From: Corynebacterium capitovis DSM 44611
GTDB lineage: Bacteria > Actinomycetota > Actinomycetes > Mycobacteriales > Mycobacteriaceae
Direction: 5' to 3'
Assembly (NCBI RefSeq): GCF_030440535.1
Contig: NZ_CP047117.1
Location: 1,550,001-1,614,000 of the forward strand
DNA length: 64,000 bases
The notes beneath the pieces were generated by a model. It searched no databases. It saw nothing but the letters and a program-made list of their open reading frames with translations, and was not told where the DNA came from. A program made the position numbers and the translations under genes. Below are positions 1-9,984 of this stretch, piece after piece. How positions within the stretch are numbered: the first letter of the stretch is position 1; the number at the start of each line of letters is the position of its first letter.

Positions 1-360
1 GGCAATCTGTTTGCCCAGACCAAGGTGCTCGCCTTTGGCAAGACGCTGGACGAGGTGGAGCGTGAGGGCGTCGATAAGCGCCTTGCTCCGCATAAGGTAA
101 TGCCGGGCAACCGTCCCTCGACGACCATCCTCGCTCCTGCGCTCACGCCGCGCGCGCTGGGTGCGTTGATCGCGCTATACGAACACATCGTGTTCACAGA
201 ATCGGTGATCTGGGACATCAATGCCTTCGACCAGTGGGGGGTTGAGCTGGGCAAACAGCAGGCGAACGATCTGGCCCCCGCGGTGTCCGGGCAGGAAGAG
301 CCCGACACCGGCGACGGGTCCACCGACGCCCTCATTGCGTGGTACAGGAGCCAGAAGTAA
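1..360 (+). CDS. pgi: Glucose-6-phosphate isomerase, C-terminal part (5' end outside window)
   Basis: These are the last 119 codons of the cytoplasmic glycolytic enzyme that interconverts glucose 6-phosphate and fructose 6-phosphate. The window opens inside the gene, in frame at base 1 with [14 protein letters not shown]. The family signature [10 protein letters not shown] is visible at about residue 76 of the visible part. The TAA stop directly abuts the ATG of the next gene, so the two are probably cotranscribed. Nothing looks broken; the gene is cut only by the window edge. Identification is firm. Confidence 0.95.
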   Translation, partial: GNLFAQTKVLAFGKTLDEVEREGVDKRLAPHKVMPGNRPSTTILAPALTPRALGALIALYEHIVFTESVIWDINAFDQWGVELGKQQANDLAPAVSGQEEPDTGDGSTDALIAWYRSQK

Positions 361-1848
361 ATGGGTGACTCCATTTCGACCGATTCGTACACCCCCCGTC
401 AACGGTCGATCTACCGCAAACGCTTAGAAGACGAGTTGGAGGTGTTCGACCGGCACCTGCAGGATGCGGAGTTCATTTCGCGCGGCACGATCGGCCTCGA
501 GCTCGAGCTCAATCTTGTCGACGACGCTATGCAGCCGGCCCGGCGCAACAACGATGTCCTCGCCCGGTTAAGCGACGACTATCAGTCCGAGATCGGTTCC
601 TACAACGTAGAGCTGAACCTCCCGCCACAAAGCATCGGGGGCGACGGCCTGGCGGAGATGGAAGCGATGCTGCGCGACCGCCTGGGCAGGGTGAAGCGCG
701 CGGCCGCGGACGTCGGGACGCGCGTCGCGATGATTGGCACCCTACCCACGGTGACGCCCGAGTTTTTGGAAGAAGCGGGGTGGATGACCAATGAGTTTCG
801 CTACCTGGGGCTCAATAACTCGGTGATGGAGTCCCGCGGGGAGCTGGTCCGCATCGATCTGAACAGGGTAGAAAGTCTCGTACACGAGTTCGACGACATC
901 TCCCCGGAGTCGACCTGCACGTCCATCCAACTGCACCTGCAGGTCGCGCCCGATCGTTTCGCCAGCGCGTGGAACGCTTCCCAAGCCATTGCCGGTGTCC
1001 AGGCGGCTATCGGTGCCAATTCTCCCCTGCTGATGGGCCGCCGGCTCTGGCACGAGTCCCGCATACCGGTGTTCAAGCAGTCCATCGATACACGAACCAA
1101 GGAACTGATCAACCAGGGCGTGCGGCCACGAGTATGGTTCGGCGAGCGGTGGATCACCTCGGTATTCGACCTCTTCGAAGAAAACGTGCGCTACTTCTCC
1201 CCTCTCATCCCCGAAGGCCGCTTGGAGGCTGGACGCCCCATGATGTCGGGCGACAACCCAGGTTTGCACTACCTGAACCTGCATAACGGGACCGTCTGGC
1301 GGTGGAACCGCCCGATCTACGACCCCAACGGGCAGCTCTCGCACATTCGGGTGGAAAATCGCCTGCTCCCCGCAGGGCCAACGGTCAAGGACATCGTCGC
1401 CGACGCGGCGTTCTACTACGGGCTGGTTAAATACCTCGGCGAGCAAACGCGGCCGGTGTGGTCCCGCCTCGGATTCGAGCAGGCGCGCCGCAATTTTGAA
1501 GCGGGCGCCCGCGACGGTTTAACTGCTCGCATGGAATGGCCAACGCTTGGCACCATCGAGGTGGCCCAGCTGGTGAAAGAGCATCTGCTCCCGCAGGCGC
1601 GGCGCGGACTGGACAAACTCGACGTGAGCCAGCGGCGCATCGACGAATACATGGGAATCATCGAAGGGCGCGCCACCCGCCGGCAAAACGGCGCCACGTG
1701 GCAGCTCGCCGCCCTGACGCAGGCGGGCGCCGGCACTCACCCGGGCACGCCGGAGCGGGCGGAGGCGCTCGCCAGGGTCCTGCGCCAATACCTGCGCAAT
1801 CAAGAGGAAGACACGCCGGTTCATACATGGTCCACCGCCGTGGAATAG
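361..1848 (+). CDS. GCS2-family glutamate-cysteine ligase-like / carboxylate-amine ligase
   Basis: This 495-residue protein resembles the ATP-dependent carboxylate-amine ligases of the GCS2 group (the gamma-glutamylcysteine synthetase-like fold). The characteristic glutamate-rich strand IGLELELNL lies near residue 45, and a conserved VENRLLPAGPTVKDI block near residue 330 fits the family. The ATG follows the pgi stop with no gap, and an AGGAG lies about 11 bases upstream inside pgi, which suggests translational coupling. Corynebacteria use mycothiol rather than glutathione, so the amino donor and acceptor are uncertain. An ergothioneine-type (EgtA-like) or another gamma-glutamyl product is possible. 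The family is well supported; the substrate is not. Confidence 0.8.
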   Translation: MGDSISTDSYTPRQRSIYRKRLEDELEVFDRHLQDAEFISRGTIGLELELNLVDDAMQPARRNNDVLARLSDDYQSEIGSYNVELNLPPQSIGGDGLAEMEAMLRDRLGRVKRAAADVGTRVAMIGTLPTVTPEFLEEAGWMTNEFRYLGLNNSVMESRGELVRIDLNRVESLVHEFDDISPESTCTSIQLHLQVAPDRFASAWNASQAIAGVQAAIGANSPLLMGRRLWHESRIPVFKQSIDTRTKELINQGVRPRVWFGERWITSVFDLFEENVRYFSPLIPEGRLEAGRPMMSGDNPGLHYLNLHNGTVWRWNRPIYDPNGQLSHIRVENRLLPAGPTVKDIVADAAFYYGLVKYLGEQTRPVWSRLGFEQARRNFEAGARDGLTARMEWPTLGTIEVAQLVKEHLLPQARRGLDKLDVSQRRIDEYMGIIEGRATRRQNGATWQLAALTQAGAGTHPGTPERAEALARVLRQYLRNQEEDTPVHTWSTAVE

Positions 1849-1863
1849 TGCACAATCAGGAGC

Positions 1864-2499
1864 ATGCAACCCCTCATTGACTGGATTGTGCACTTGATGG
1901 AGGTGCTCGGCGCCCCCGGTGTCGGCATCGCCATCCTGCTAGAGAACCTCTTTCCCCCGATTCCCTCAGAGGTTGTGCTCCCGCTGGCAGGCTTCACCGT
2001 GTCTCAGGGGTCGCTCAACGCAGCATCCGTCTTCGTGTGGTCCCTCCTCGGCTCGGTGGGCGGCGCCTACGTGCTCTACGGCCTGGGCGCCTGGCTCGGC
2101 GCCGACCGTCTTCGCCGCATCGCGTACAAGATGTGGCTGGTCAGGGAGTCCGACGTAGACAACTCCCTGGAGTTTTTCCGGAAGTACGGTAAGGTCTCGG
2201 TGCTTGTTGGGCGGCTGATTCCGGGAATTCGCTCCCTGATTTCCATCCCCGCCGGGCTCGACCGCATGAACGTTGTCACGTTCGGCCTGTGGACTCTGAT
2301 TGGGTCGGCCATCTGGAACGCGATACTCATCACCCTGGGCTTTTACATGGGCGAGAACTGGCACGTTGTGGAGGAATACATCAACACCTACTCACACGTC
2401 GTCTACCTCATTTTGGCCTTGGTCATCGTTGGTTTCCTCGCTTTCTTCATTCGCCGGGAGGTCAAGGAGCGGGCTGGCACTGGGGGCACCACCAAATAA
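1864..2499 (+). CDS. DedA-family integral membrane protein
   Basis: This is a 211-residue polytopic membrane protein of the DedA/SNARE-associated (VTT domain) family, proposed to act in phospholipid or undecaprenyl-phosphate flipping and envelope homeostasis. Family hallmarks are the N-terminal E-N-L-FPPIPSE segment (about residues 27-36), the GRLIPGIRSLISIPAG motif in the middle, and a helix before the basic tail RREVKERAG. An AGGAG lies only one base before the ATG, so initiation could be slightly further in, at the ATG of MEVLGAPG. The 3' end overlaps the convergent nei gene by 38 bases. Confidence 0.9.
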   Translation: MQPLIDWIVHLMEVLGAPGVGIAILLENLFPPIPSEVVLPLAGFTVSQGSLNAASVFVWSLLGSVGGAYVLYGLGAWLGADRLRRIAYKMWLVRESDVDNSLEFFRKYGKVSVLVGRLIPGIRSLISIPAGLDRMNVVTFGLWTLIGSAIWNAILITLGFYMGENWHVVEEYINTYSHVVYLILALVIVGFLAFFIRREVKERAGTGGTTK

Positions 2500-3241
2500 C
2501 CCGCTCGAGGTCCCCCTGCCCACCAAGAAATCCCTTGGTGATCAGAGCTCCGCAACGCCGGCACGGCTTGTTGTTGCGCCCGAACACGTAACTCGTCTCC
2601 CCGGCACGCCTGACCCCCGTGGTGACGCGCACCGGAGAGTCCTTGTTGGCCCACATCAGGCGCCGGGCAAGGCGCACATGCTTATCGACGTCCACGTCCC
2701 CCACCAACCTCGCAGGGTGAGTGCCGGCGAGAAAACCGATCTCCGCGCGATACTCGTTGCCAATCCCCGCGGCGTTCTTCTGGTCCAGCAACGCCCGCCC
2801 AATTTCCATCCGGGGGTTGCGACGGATTCGGCGGATCACCTCCGCCTCATCGAAGTCCTCGGCGAGCATGTCCGGGCCCAGGTAGCCCATCCTTTCGGAG
2901 TACTCTCTGGCGGGGAAAACATCCACCAGACCAAGCTCATGGCCCACCAGTTCGACGTCTCCCAGCTCAAGGATGACCCGCGCGGTATACCCAGGTTTGC
3001 GCCACCGCGTCCCCGGGCGGTGCACGGCCCAGGTTCCCTCCATCTTGAGGTGCGTGTGAAGGATCTCCGACCCGAACTGCATGAACAAGTGCTTGCCGTA
3101 GGGCCAAACCCTCTCGCAGGTCAGGCCGGTGAAGTCCACTAGCGCGAAGCGTGGCACCCGGAGCTGGCAGCGAGTTACCTCGCGCCCCTCCATGAACTGG
3201 AGCCGGTGGGCGAGCTGGTAGACGGAATCCCCTTCTGGCAC
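2462..3241 (-). CDS. nei: Fpg/Nei-family DNA glycosylase (endonuclease VIII-like)
   Basis: This is a 259-residue base-excision repair enzyme that removes oxidised bases and nicks the abasic site. I chose the GTG that gives (M)PEGDS, because these enzymes need the proline at position 2 as catalytic nucleophile and glutamate at position 3; a start three codons upstream would bury them. The helix-two-turn-helix segment is around LLDQKNAAGIGNEYRAE. The C-terminal zinc finger has CRRC and CPQC pairs. The PEGDSVYQ start favours Nei/Nei2 rather than MutM. The end overlaps dedA by 38 bases in convergent orientation. Confidence 0.9.
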   Translation of the reverse strand: MPEGDSVYQLAHRLQFMEGREVTRCQLRVPRFALVDFTGLTCERVWPYGKHLFMQFGSEILHTHLKMEGTWAVHRPGTRWRKPGYTARVILELGDVELVGHELGLVDVFPAREYSERMGYLGPDMLAEDFDEAEVIRRIRRNPRMEIGRALLDQKNAAGIGNEYRAEIGFLAGTHPARLVGDVDVDKHVRLARRLMWANKDSPVRVTTGVRRAGETSYVFGRNNKPCRRCGALITKGFLGGQGDLERVIWWCPQCQPAP

Positions 3242-3293
3242 AAGACCCAAACTTACCCTGCACCAGACGCTCGCCCGCTACCGGAGCCAGTAG

Positions 3294-6200
3294 CTAATCG
3301 TCGAAACTGATCTCTCCCAGGGCTTCCGCAACGGATCGACCCCTCCGCTTCGGCGGCGCGCCCCTCGCCGCGCCAATCTTCACCCCCCGCGGGCTCACGG
3401 TTGCGCCAAACTCACGCAGCTTATACGCCGATTCGCCATCCAGCTTCTCGACGTTGACCGGGCGCATCCGGCCACGCTGCACCGCGTCTGCCAGCGCGGC
3501 GACCACCACGTCGTAGGGCTGGCCGGTACCGTCTGGAAACGTGTCGAAGAACGTGGTCATGACCTTGCCGCCGCGTGTGACGTGGGCGGCGAGGAGGCCG
3601 TCGATAAGAATGACTAGTGCCCCCGCGCTGCGCGTCGGTCCCTGTTTCGGCCAGGGCAGCGCGGCGCCGTAGGGGTTCGCGGGGTCGGTGGCCGCAAGCA
3701 CGTGCACAACGGGTTCGCGGGCACCGGACGGCCACCCGAGGACGTCGTCGGAATCCTGGTGTCCGCGTAGCCTGTCGATGGTGGCGGGCGTTGAAAACTG
3801 CGACGCCCCCAGCCCCTCCACGAGATAACCGCGCATCGCCTTGCCTGATTCCTCGAACCCGCTCAGCGTCTTGTAGGTCAGGGCGAACCCGCCCAGGATG
3901 TCCTCGGCCACAATGCTGCCACGGGTGACCACTCCATAACGGTCCAGCCATGCCTCGCCGAGGGCGACGGAACGGCGGGTCGGGTCCGTATCGGCGAGAG
4001 GTGAGGCGGCCCACCTCCCCACCATGTCAGGCGGGGTGAGCGAGGCAAAAGACGTGCGTCCGGACCGGACGCGGGAGCGCGAAGGGCGTCGCTTCGCCCG
4101 GTGCGCCGTGCTTCCCCCCGCGAGGCGGGCGCGGATCGGGGCGAAGGAATCGGGTGAGACCAATCCCGCCTCGACCAAATCCCACAGCGATTCCCGCAGC
4201 TCATCAGCGGTGGTGGTGCCCTCCACGAGGTCGGTGAAGAGGTACCCGCCCCCGGCGCGGATCATGTCCATCACGTGCGCTTGGGTAAGGGAGAGCAAGG
4301 GCTCGTCGGCAACGGGGACAAGCTGCTCGGCGTAATCGGCGGGGAGGAGCATAATCCACGGGTCGCGGGACCCCGCCTTGCCGGCGCCAACGATGGCAAC
4401 CTCTCCGGACCCGGTGAGCTCATCGAGCATCGCCGGGGAGTAATCCCCCACACGGGAGGGCAGGATCCACGACTCCCAGGCCGACGCGGGCAGGCGCACC
4501 CCCGCCAGCTGCTCCACCGCGGCGTAGACGCCGTCAGCGCCGCGCAGCGCCGGGGTCACCCCGACCTCGGCCACGTGGGACCACGACGCTAAGAAGCGCG
4601 CGTAGGCCGATTGGGACACGGGCCGGGTCTGAGCCCGCGCCGCAGCCAGCGAGCGCGTTCGGATGATTTTTAGCACCTCGGCGGAGACGTATTCCTGCTC
4701 GTCGATGCCCTGCCGGTAGCGTCCCTCGACGACCTTGTTGGCGTCGATAAGCGGGCGCAGCGCCGAGTACGCGGCACCGACGGCAAGGCCGAAGTCCGCG
4801 GCGAGGTCGCGCAGAGTGAAGGGTCCGCGGGTGCGCACCCACCGTCCCACGAGCTGGGCGAGCGCATCGGAGATCGTGCTCGTCTGGGCGGCAACACCGG
4901 GCGGGACAGGGACGCCTAGGCCGTCGCGCAACAGCGGCGCGTCGAGGGTTTGGGCGACGTGCTCGCGCCCGCCGATGCGCACCCGCATGATCCGCCCGCC
5001 CAGCGCACCCTCGAGGGCGTGGAGCGGGACCGTCGTGTACAGCTCGAGCTTGTCGACGGCTACCGGCCCGACAATGCGCAGCGTATCCGCAAACTGCTCC
5101 GAGGTGCCGGCGCGCCCGAGGCGTCGCAGCGAGGCGTCGACCTCCGCGATGATCTGCGGGTCGAGCAGCTCCCGCAGTTCAACGGTGCCGAGGAGCTTGG
5201 CGAGGAGCGCCGGATCAAGGGCGAGCGCCGCCGCGCGCTTCTCTGCTAAGGGGGTGTCGCCTTCGTACATGAACGCGCCGGTGTAGTTAAACAGCAACGA
5301 GGAGGCGAAAGGGCTGGGCTGCTCGGTGGTGACCTCGGCGACGCGGATGCGGCGAGTCGCGAGATCGCGCATCACCTGCTGGAGGGAGGGTAGGTCGTAG
5401 ACGTCCTGCAGGCACTCCCGAACGGTTTCGAGGATGATGGGAAAAGAAGGGTAGTTCCGGGCGACGTCGAGAAGCTGTTCTGCTTTCTGCCTTTGCTGCC
5501 ACAGCGGGGCGCGCTTGCCCGGGTTGCGCCGCGGCAGGAGGAGGGCCCGGGCCGCGCACTCCCGAAACCGGGACGCGAAGAGGGCGGAGTTGCCCACCTG
5601 GGCGGTGACGATGTCGGCGATATCGTCAGCGTCGAACTGGAAGATGGACGCGTCGGGTTCCTTGTCTCCCTGCGGGAGCCGCAGCACGATGCCGTCGTCC
5701 CCGGCCACGGCCTGCGCATCCATGCCGGTGTCCTGGGCGACTCGCCAGCCGGTGGCCAGCGCCCACGCGGCGTTGACCGGTTTGCCAAAAGGCGTGTGCA
5801 ACACGACCCGCCAGTCCCCCAGTTCGTCGGTGAAGCGCTCCAGCACCAGGGTCGTGTCGTCGGGGACGATGCCGGTGGCTTCTTCCTGCTCGCGCAGGTA
5901 CGCCACGAGGTTGTTGCGGGCGAAACCGTCCAGCGAGGAGTCGATGTTCTCACCGCTTTTCGCTTCTCGACGAAACGCGCCCAGCGCCTTTCCCAGCTCG
6001 TAGGGCCGGCCGAGGCCGTCACCCGTCCAGAAGGGCAGACGCCCCGTGTGCCCCGGCGCGGGGCTGACCTGCACCTGATCGCGGGTGATGTTCTCGATGC
6101 GCCAGGACGACGCCCCCAGCGTAAAGACATCCCCGACCCGGGACTCGTAAACCATCTCCTCGTCCAGCTCCCCCACGCGGCGTGGCGCGGACGTTTCCGA

Positions 6201-7886
6201 CCCGACGAGGAAGACCCCGAACATCCCCCGGTCCGGAATAGTCCCCCCGCTCGTCACGGCGACGCGTTGCACGCCGGGCCGAGCCTTTAAGACGTTGCCT
6301 TCCCGAATGGCGCGGGGCCGAAGCTCTGCGAAATCCGTCGAGGGGTAGACACCGACGATGAGGTCAATGACGGCGTCGTAGACATCGCGGGCCAGCGAGC
6401 GGTACGGCCAGGCGCGACGCACGGTGTCGTACCACTGGTCGATGTCGAGGTCCGACACGGACACCGCAGCGACAGTCTGCTGCGTGAGCACATCGAGGGG
6501 CGAGACGGGGACGTGGAGCTCCTCGATCTCCCCCGCCCGCATGCGAGGCACGGTCACCGCCGTTTGCACCAGGTCGGCGCGATGCTTCGGGTAAAAGGTG
6601 CCCTCCGAGACAGCGCCGACCGTGTGCCCGGCGCGCCCCACGCGCTGCAGGCCTGAGGCCACGGACGGCGGGGATTCGACCTGGATGACCAAGTCGACGG
6701 CACCCATATCGATGCCCAGCTCGAGCGAAGACGTAGATACGACGGCGCGCAGGGCCCCTTCCTTCAGCATCGTCTCCGTAAGCAGACGCTCGTCCTTGGA
6801 CACGCTGCCGTGGTGGGCGCGGGCGATGACGGGGGCGGCGTGCCCTGCAGTGTCGCTGGGAACCATGATCTGCGCCGGGGGCCGGCGCAGCGGGGGTGAG
6901 AGCGCATCAGGGTCGTGCTCGGTGGCCCACAGCTCGTTCAATCGGCTGGTCAAGCGTTCCGCGGAACGGCGCGAGTTGACAAAGATGATGGTGGAGCGGT
7001 GGCTCATCACTTGGTCGTACACGGCGCGCTCGATATGCGGCCAGATCGAAGCGGGCGCCGGTGGGCCGTCTAGCTGATTGTCTAGCACCGCCTCCCCGAT
7101 CGTGGACGCCTCCTCCGGCACTGGAAGATCGCTCATGTCCTCGACGGGGACGACAACGTCGAGACCCCAGCGTTTTTCCGCCGGGGGGTTCACAATCGTT
7201 GTATGCGGGCCGAGGAAATTAGCCACCGAATCTAAGGGGCGCACCGTCGCGGACAGGCCGATGCGTTGGAAGGACCCCGCCACCAGGGCGAGGCGCTCGA
7301 GGGACAACGACAGGTGGACTCCCCGTTTCGTGCCTGCCAGGGCGTGGATTTCGTCGACAATAACCGTGTCGACGCTGCTCAAGATGCCCGCCGCCTTGGA
7401 GGTAAGCATGAGGTAGAGCGATTCTGGCGTCGTGATGAGGATGTCCGGTGGCTTGCGCACCTGCCGGTTGCGCTCCACCTGCGGGGTGTCGCCGGAGCGG
7501 ACACCGACGGAAATGTCCGGCATGTCCCGGCCGAGGCGCTGAGCCACGCGCGCGATGCCCCCGAGCGGAGCGCGGAGGTTGTTTTCCACATCCACACCCA
7601 GGGCCTTGAGCGGGGAGATATAAAGGACGCGGACTCCGCCGTGCGTGGAGGTGCGGGCGCCGTCGAGAGGAAGTGCCTGCTGCCCGGGCCTCTCCACCAG
7701 GCTGTTGAGCGCCCAGAGGAAGGCGGCGAGGGTCTTGCCGGACCCGGTGGGAGCAACAACCAGGCAGTTTTCCCCCGCAGAGATGGCCCGCCACGCCCCC
7801 TCTTGAACTGGCGTGGGAGCCTCGAACACCTCTCGGAACCACGTGGAAACCTGGGGTCGGAATCGGTCTAGGATCTCCTCGGGCAT
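3294..7886 (-). CDS. lhr: Lhr-type large ATP-dependent helicase
   Basis: This is a 1530-residue superfamily 2 helicase of the Lhr type, a 3'-to-5' DNA translocase implicated in DNA repair. Visible motifs are the Q-like motif TPVQEGAW, Walker A APTGSGKT (residues 45-52), a DEIH box in VIVDEIHAL, SAT in IGLSATVR, and motif VI LQRVGRAGH, followed by the long Lhr-specific C-terminal half. The frame stays open upstream across cysQ, but I start at the ATG of MPEEILDRF because Lhr proteins begin there. The length matches mycobacterial Lhr. The gene lies 52 bases downstream of nei's start on the same strand, a plausible repair pairing, and is divergent from cysQ. Confidence 0.93.
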   Translation of the reverse strand: MPEEILDRFRPQVSTWFREVFEAPTPVQEGAWRAISAGENCLVVAPTGSGKTLAAFLWALNSLVERPGQQALPLDGARTSTHGGVRVLYISPLKALGVDVENNLRAPLGGIARVAQRLGRDMPDISVGVRSGDTPQVERNRQVRKPPDILITTPESLYLMLTSKAAGILSSVDTVIVDEIHALAGTKRGVHLSLSLERLALVAGSFQRIGLSATVRPLDSVANFLGPHTTIVNPPAEKRWGLDVVVPVEDMSDLPVPEEASTIGEAVLDNQLDGPPAPASIWPHIERAVYDQVMSHRSTIIFVNSRRSAERLTSRLNELWATEHDPDALSPPLRRPPAQIMVPSDTAGHAAPVIARAHHGSVSKDERLLTETMLKEGALRAVVSTSSLELGIDMGAVDLVIQVESPPSVASGLQRVGRAGHTVGAVSEGTFYPKHRADLVQTAVTVPRMRAGEIEELHVPVSPLDVLTQQTVAAVSVSDLDIDQWYDTVRRAWPYRSLARDVYDAVIDLIVGVYPSTDFAELRPRAIREGNVLKARPGVQRVAVTSGGTIPDRGMFGVFLVGSETSAPRRVGELDEEMVYESRVGDVFTLGASSWRIENITRDQVQVSPAPGHTGRLPFWTGDGLGRPYELGKALGAFRREAKSGENIDSSLDGFARNNLVAYLREQEEATGIVPDDTTLVLERFTDELGDWRVVLHTPFGKPVNAAWALATGWRVAQDTGMDAQAVAGDDGIVLRLPQGDKEPDASIFQFDADDIADIVTAQVGNSALFASRFRECAARALLLPRRNPGKRAPLWQQRQKAEQLLDVARNYPSFPIILETVRECLQDVYDLPSLQQVMRDLATRRIRVAEVTTEQPSPFASSLLFNYTGAFMYEGDTPLAEKRAAALALDPALLAKLLGTVELRELLDPQIIAEVDASLRRLGRAGTSEQFADTLRIVGPVAVDKLELYTTVPLHALEGALGGRIMRVRIGGREHVAQTLDAPLLRDGLGVPVPPGVAAQTSTISDALAQLVGRWVRTRGPFTLRDLAADFGLAVGAAYSALRPLIDANKVVEGRYRQGIDEQEYVSAEVLKIIRTRSLAAARAQTRPVSQSAYARFLASWSHVAEVGVTPALRGADGVYAAVEQLAGVRLPASAWESWILPSRVGDYSPAMLDELTGSGEVAIVGAGKAGSRDPWIMLLPADYAEQLVPVADEPLLSLTQAHVMDMIRAGGGYLFTDLVEGTTTADELRESLWDLVEAGLVSPDSFAPIRARLAGGSTAHRAKRRPSRSRVRSGRTSFASLTPPDMVGRWAASPLADTDPTRRSVALGEAWLDRYGVVTRGSIVAEDILGGFALTYKTLSGFEESGKAMRGYLVEGLGASQFSTPATIDRLRGHQDSDDVLGWPSGAREPVVHVLAATDPANPYGAALPWPKQGPTRSAGALVILIDGLLAAHVTRGGKVMTTFFDTFPDGTGQPYDVVVAALADAVQRGRMRPVNVEKLDGESAYKLREFGATVSPRGVKIGAARGAPPKRRGRSVAEALGEISFDD

Positions 7887-7935
7887 GGAGGTCACTTTAC
7901 GGTACGCTACCGCACTCTCCGGTAAGGTCGGAGCC

Positions 7936-8697
7936 ATGACCGCTTCGTACTCGGACTCTCGGTTGACCAACCTCATCGCCCAGGGCACCGGCGAAATCCT
8001 CAAAGGAATTCGTGGCGTCGGCCTGCTGCGTGGCCGCGAATTGGGTGAGGCCGGGGACGATCTTGCCCAGAATTGGATCGCCCGGGTTTTGGCCCAGCAC
8101 CGCCCCGATGACGGTTTCCTGTCCGAGGAAGCGGCCGATGATCGTGCCCGCTTGAACAACGACAGGGTCTGGATCATCGACCCGCTCGACGGGACGAAAG
8201 AGTTCGCCACTGGCCGCCAGGACTGGGCGGTTCATGTCGCCCTCGTAGAAAATGGGGTGCCCACCCACGCCGCGGTGGGCCTTCCCGACCTCGGCGTGGT
8301 GTTTAAGTCCTCCGACGTGCGCCACGTCTCCGGGCCCTACGCTCGCAAGATCGCGTTGTCGCGCAACCGGCCGCCCGCTGTCGCGCACCGCGTCGCCTCG
8401 CGCCTCGGGTTCGAGGCCGAGGGCATCGGTTCCGCCGGCGCCAAGGCAATGCACGTGCTCCTGGGCGATTACGACGCCTATGTCCACGCCGGTGGCCAGT
8501 ACGAGTGGGACCAAGCGGCGCCCGTTGGGGTGTCCCTGGCGGCCGGGCTGCACTGCTCCCGGCTCGATGGCTCCGAGCTGCGCTACAACAACGAAGACAC
8601 CTACATCCCCGACCTGCTCATCTGCCGCCCGGAACTCGCGGACGACATCCTCGCCACGTGCGCGGAGTTTTTCGAGGAACACGGCTCTTACGAGTAG
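7936..8697 (+). CDS. cysQ: 3'(2'),5'-bisphosphate nucleotidase (CysQ)
   Basis: This 253-residue inositol-monophosphatase-fold enzyme is expected to hydrolyse 3'-phosphoadenosine 5'-phosphate, the by-product of sulfate assimilation. Metal-binding residues are visible: E64-E65 in [13 protein letters not shown] at 82-87, and the late aspartate in YEWDQAAP. The ATG at MTASYSD gives the usual family length; the open frame upstream overlaps the divergent lhr start and is ignored. It heads a tight block with thyA, folA and mycoredoxin. Activity on inositol phosphates cannot be excluded, but the [12 protein letters not shown] wording is typical of CysQ. Confidence 0.9.
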   Translation: MTASYSDSRLTNLIAQGTGEILKGIRGVGLLRGRELGEAGDDLAQNWIARVLAQHRPDDGFLSEEAADDRARLNNDRVWIIDPLDGTKEFATGRQDWAVHVALVENGVPTHAAVGLPDLGVVFKSSDVRHVSGPYARKIALSRNRPPAVAHRVASRLGFEAEGIGSAGAKAMHVLLGDYDAYVHAGGQYEWDQAAPVGVSLAAGLHCSRLDGSELRYNNEDTYIPDLLICRPELADDILATCAEFFEEHGSYE

Positions 8698-8707
8698 CCT
8701 GATGCGC

Positions 8708-9508
8708 ATGTCTGTCCCCACTCCCTACGAAGACCTCCTGCGCGACATTCTGGACAACGGCACGACCAAGGGCGACCGCACGGGAACGGGCACATGCAGC
8801 GTCTTTGGGCGTCAGCTCCGCTACGACCTGTCGCAGTCCTTTCCCCTGCTGACCACGAAGCGCGTGTACTTCAAAGGGGTCGTAGGCGAACTTCTGTGGT
8901 TCCTGCGGGGAGAATCCAATGTGCACTGGCTGCAGGACAACAACATCCACATCTGGGATGAATGGGCTGACGCGGACGGCGAGCTCGGACCGGTTTACGG
9001 GGTGCAGTGGCGTTCGTGGCCGACCCCGGACGGCCGCCACGTCGACCAGATCCAGCAGGCGCTCGACACGCTTCGCTCCAATCCCGATTCGCGCCGCAAC
9101 ATCGTCTCGGCGTGGAACGTGACGGAGCTCGACGAGATGGCCCTCATGCCTTGCCACCTTTTGTTCCAGCTTTACGTCTCTCAGGGCCGCTTGTCTTTGC
9201 AGGTCTACCAGCGCTCCGCCGACATGTTTCTCGGCGTGCCGTTCAACATCGCGTCCTACGCCCTGCTCACCCACATGTTCGCCCAGCAGGCCGGTTTAGA
9301 GGTCGGTGACCTGATTTGGACTGGCGGCGACTGCCACATCTACAACGACCACCTCGACCAGGCCCGCGAACAGCTCTCCCGCACGGCCCGCCCCTACCCG
9401 CAGCTGAGCCTGAATCGGGCCGACTCGCTCTTCGACTACACCTTCGAGGACATCTCGGTCGTCGGTTACGACCCGCACCCCGCGATCAAGGCCCCGGTCT
9501 CAGTATGA
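8708..9508 (+). CDS. thyA: Thymidylate synthase
   Basis: This is a 266-residue folate-dependent enzyme that methylates dUMP to dTMP using methylenetetrahydrofolate. The catalytic cysteine sits in [10 protein letters not shown], the dUMP-binding [18 protein letters not shown] segment is complete, and the C-terminus ends IKAPVSV as in the family. I chose the second of two nearby ATGs (MSVPTPYED), which matches corynebacterial ThyA length; the alternative begins six bases earlier. Its TGA overlaps the ATG of folA (ATGA), the classic thyA-folA coupling that keeps dihydrofolate recycling matched to dTMP synthesis. Confidence 0.97.
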   Translation: MSVPTPYEDLLRDILDNGTTKGDRTGTGTCSVFGRQLRYDLSQSFPLLTTKRVYFKGVVGELLWFLRGESNVHWLQDNNIHIWDEWADADGELGPVYGVQWRSWPTPDGRHVDQIQQALDTLRSNPDSRRNIVSAWNVTELDEMALMPCHLLFQLYVSQGRLSLQVYQRSADMFLGVPFNIASYALLTHMFAQQAGLEVGDLIWTGGDCHIYNDHLDQAREQLSRTARPYPQLSLNRADSLFDYTFEDISVVGYDPHPAIKAPVSV

Positions 9509-9984
9509 AAGGCGCGATCTGGGCCCAGTCGCTCGACGGTGTCATCGGTGACGGCACGTCGCTGCCCTGGCACCTCCCCGAAGACCTCAAACACTTCAAG
9601 ACGATCACCCTGGGCTCCCCGATCGTCATGGGGCGCCGCACCTGGGAGTCGCTCACCTTGCGCCCCCTGCCCGGCCGGGAGAACATCATCATCTCCTCCC
9701 GCGAGCCCGGAGAGTGGTCCGCGGGGGCGCACGTCGCGCACGAATTCCCCCCGTTAGAGGACGCGTGGATCATCGGGGGAGCTCAGCTTTTCAGCGCCAC
9801 TCTCCCCCTCGTCGACAGAATCGAGCGCACTCTTATCGACGTCCACCTGGCGCCCGATCTCGGCGCGCGCGCCGTGATCCTCCCGGACGTGCCGCCTGAG
9901 TTCACGCTTGTTGACCAGTCACGCTGGGAGACGTCGGCAAGCGGCCTGCGCTATTCCTTCCAACGCTTCGAGAGGATCTCATGA
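9505..9984 (+). CDS. folA: Dihydrofolate reductase
   Basis: This is a 159-residue NADPH-dependent reductase regenerating tetrahydrofolate from the dihydrofolate made by ThyA. The folate-binding start [28 protein letters not shown] is divided over residues 4-31, with the acidic residue in LPEDL. NADPH-binding parts [10 protein letters not shown] and WIIGGAQLF are present. The start is the ATG inside the thyA stop (4-base overlap), and its own end overlaps the mycoredoxin start by four bases. It is the expected target of trimethoprim-type antifolates. Confidence 0.97.
   Translation: MKGAIWAQSLDGVIGDGTSLPWHLPEDLKHFKTITLGSPIVMGRRTWESLTLRPLPGRENIIISSREPGEWSAGAHVAHEFPPLEDAWIIGGAQLFSATLPLVDRIERTLIDVHLAPDLGARAVILPDVPPEFTLVDQSRWETSASGLRYSFQRFERIS

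Noticed and set aside
7887-8210. Longer Lhr reading frame upstream of MPEEILDRF
   Set aside because: It overlaps the divergent cysQ gene and is not needed; Lhr begins at MPEEIL and the extra residues are low complexity.
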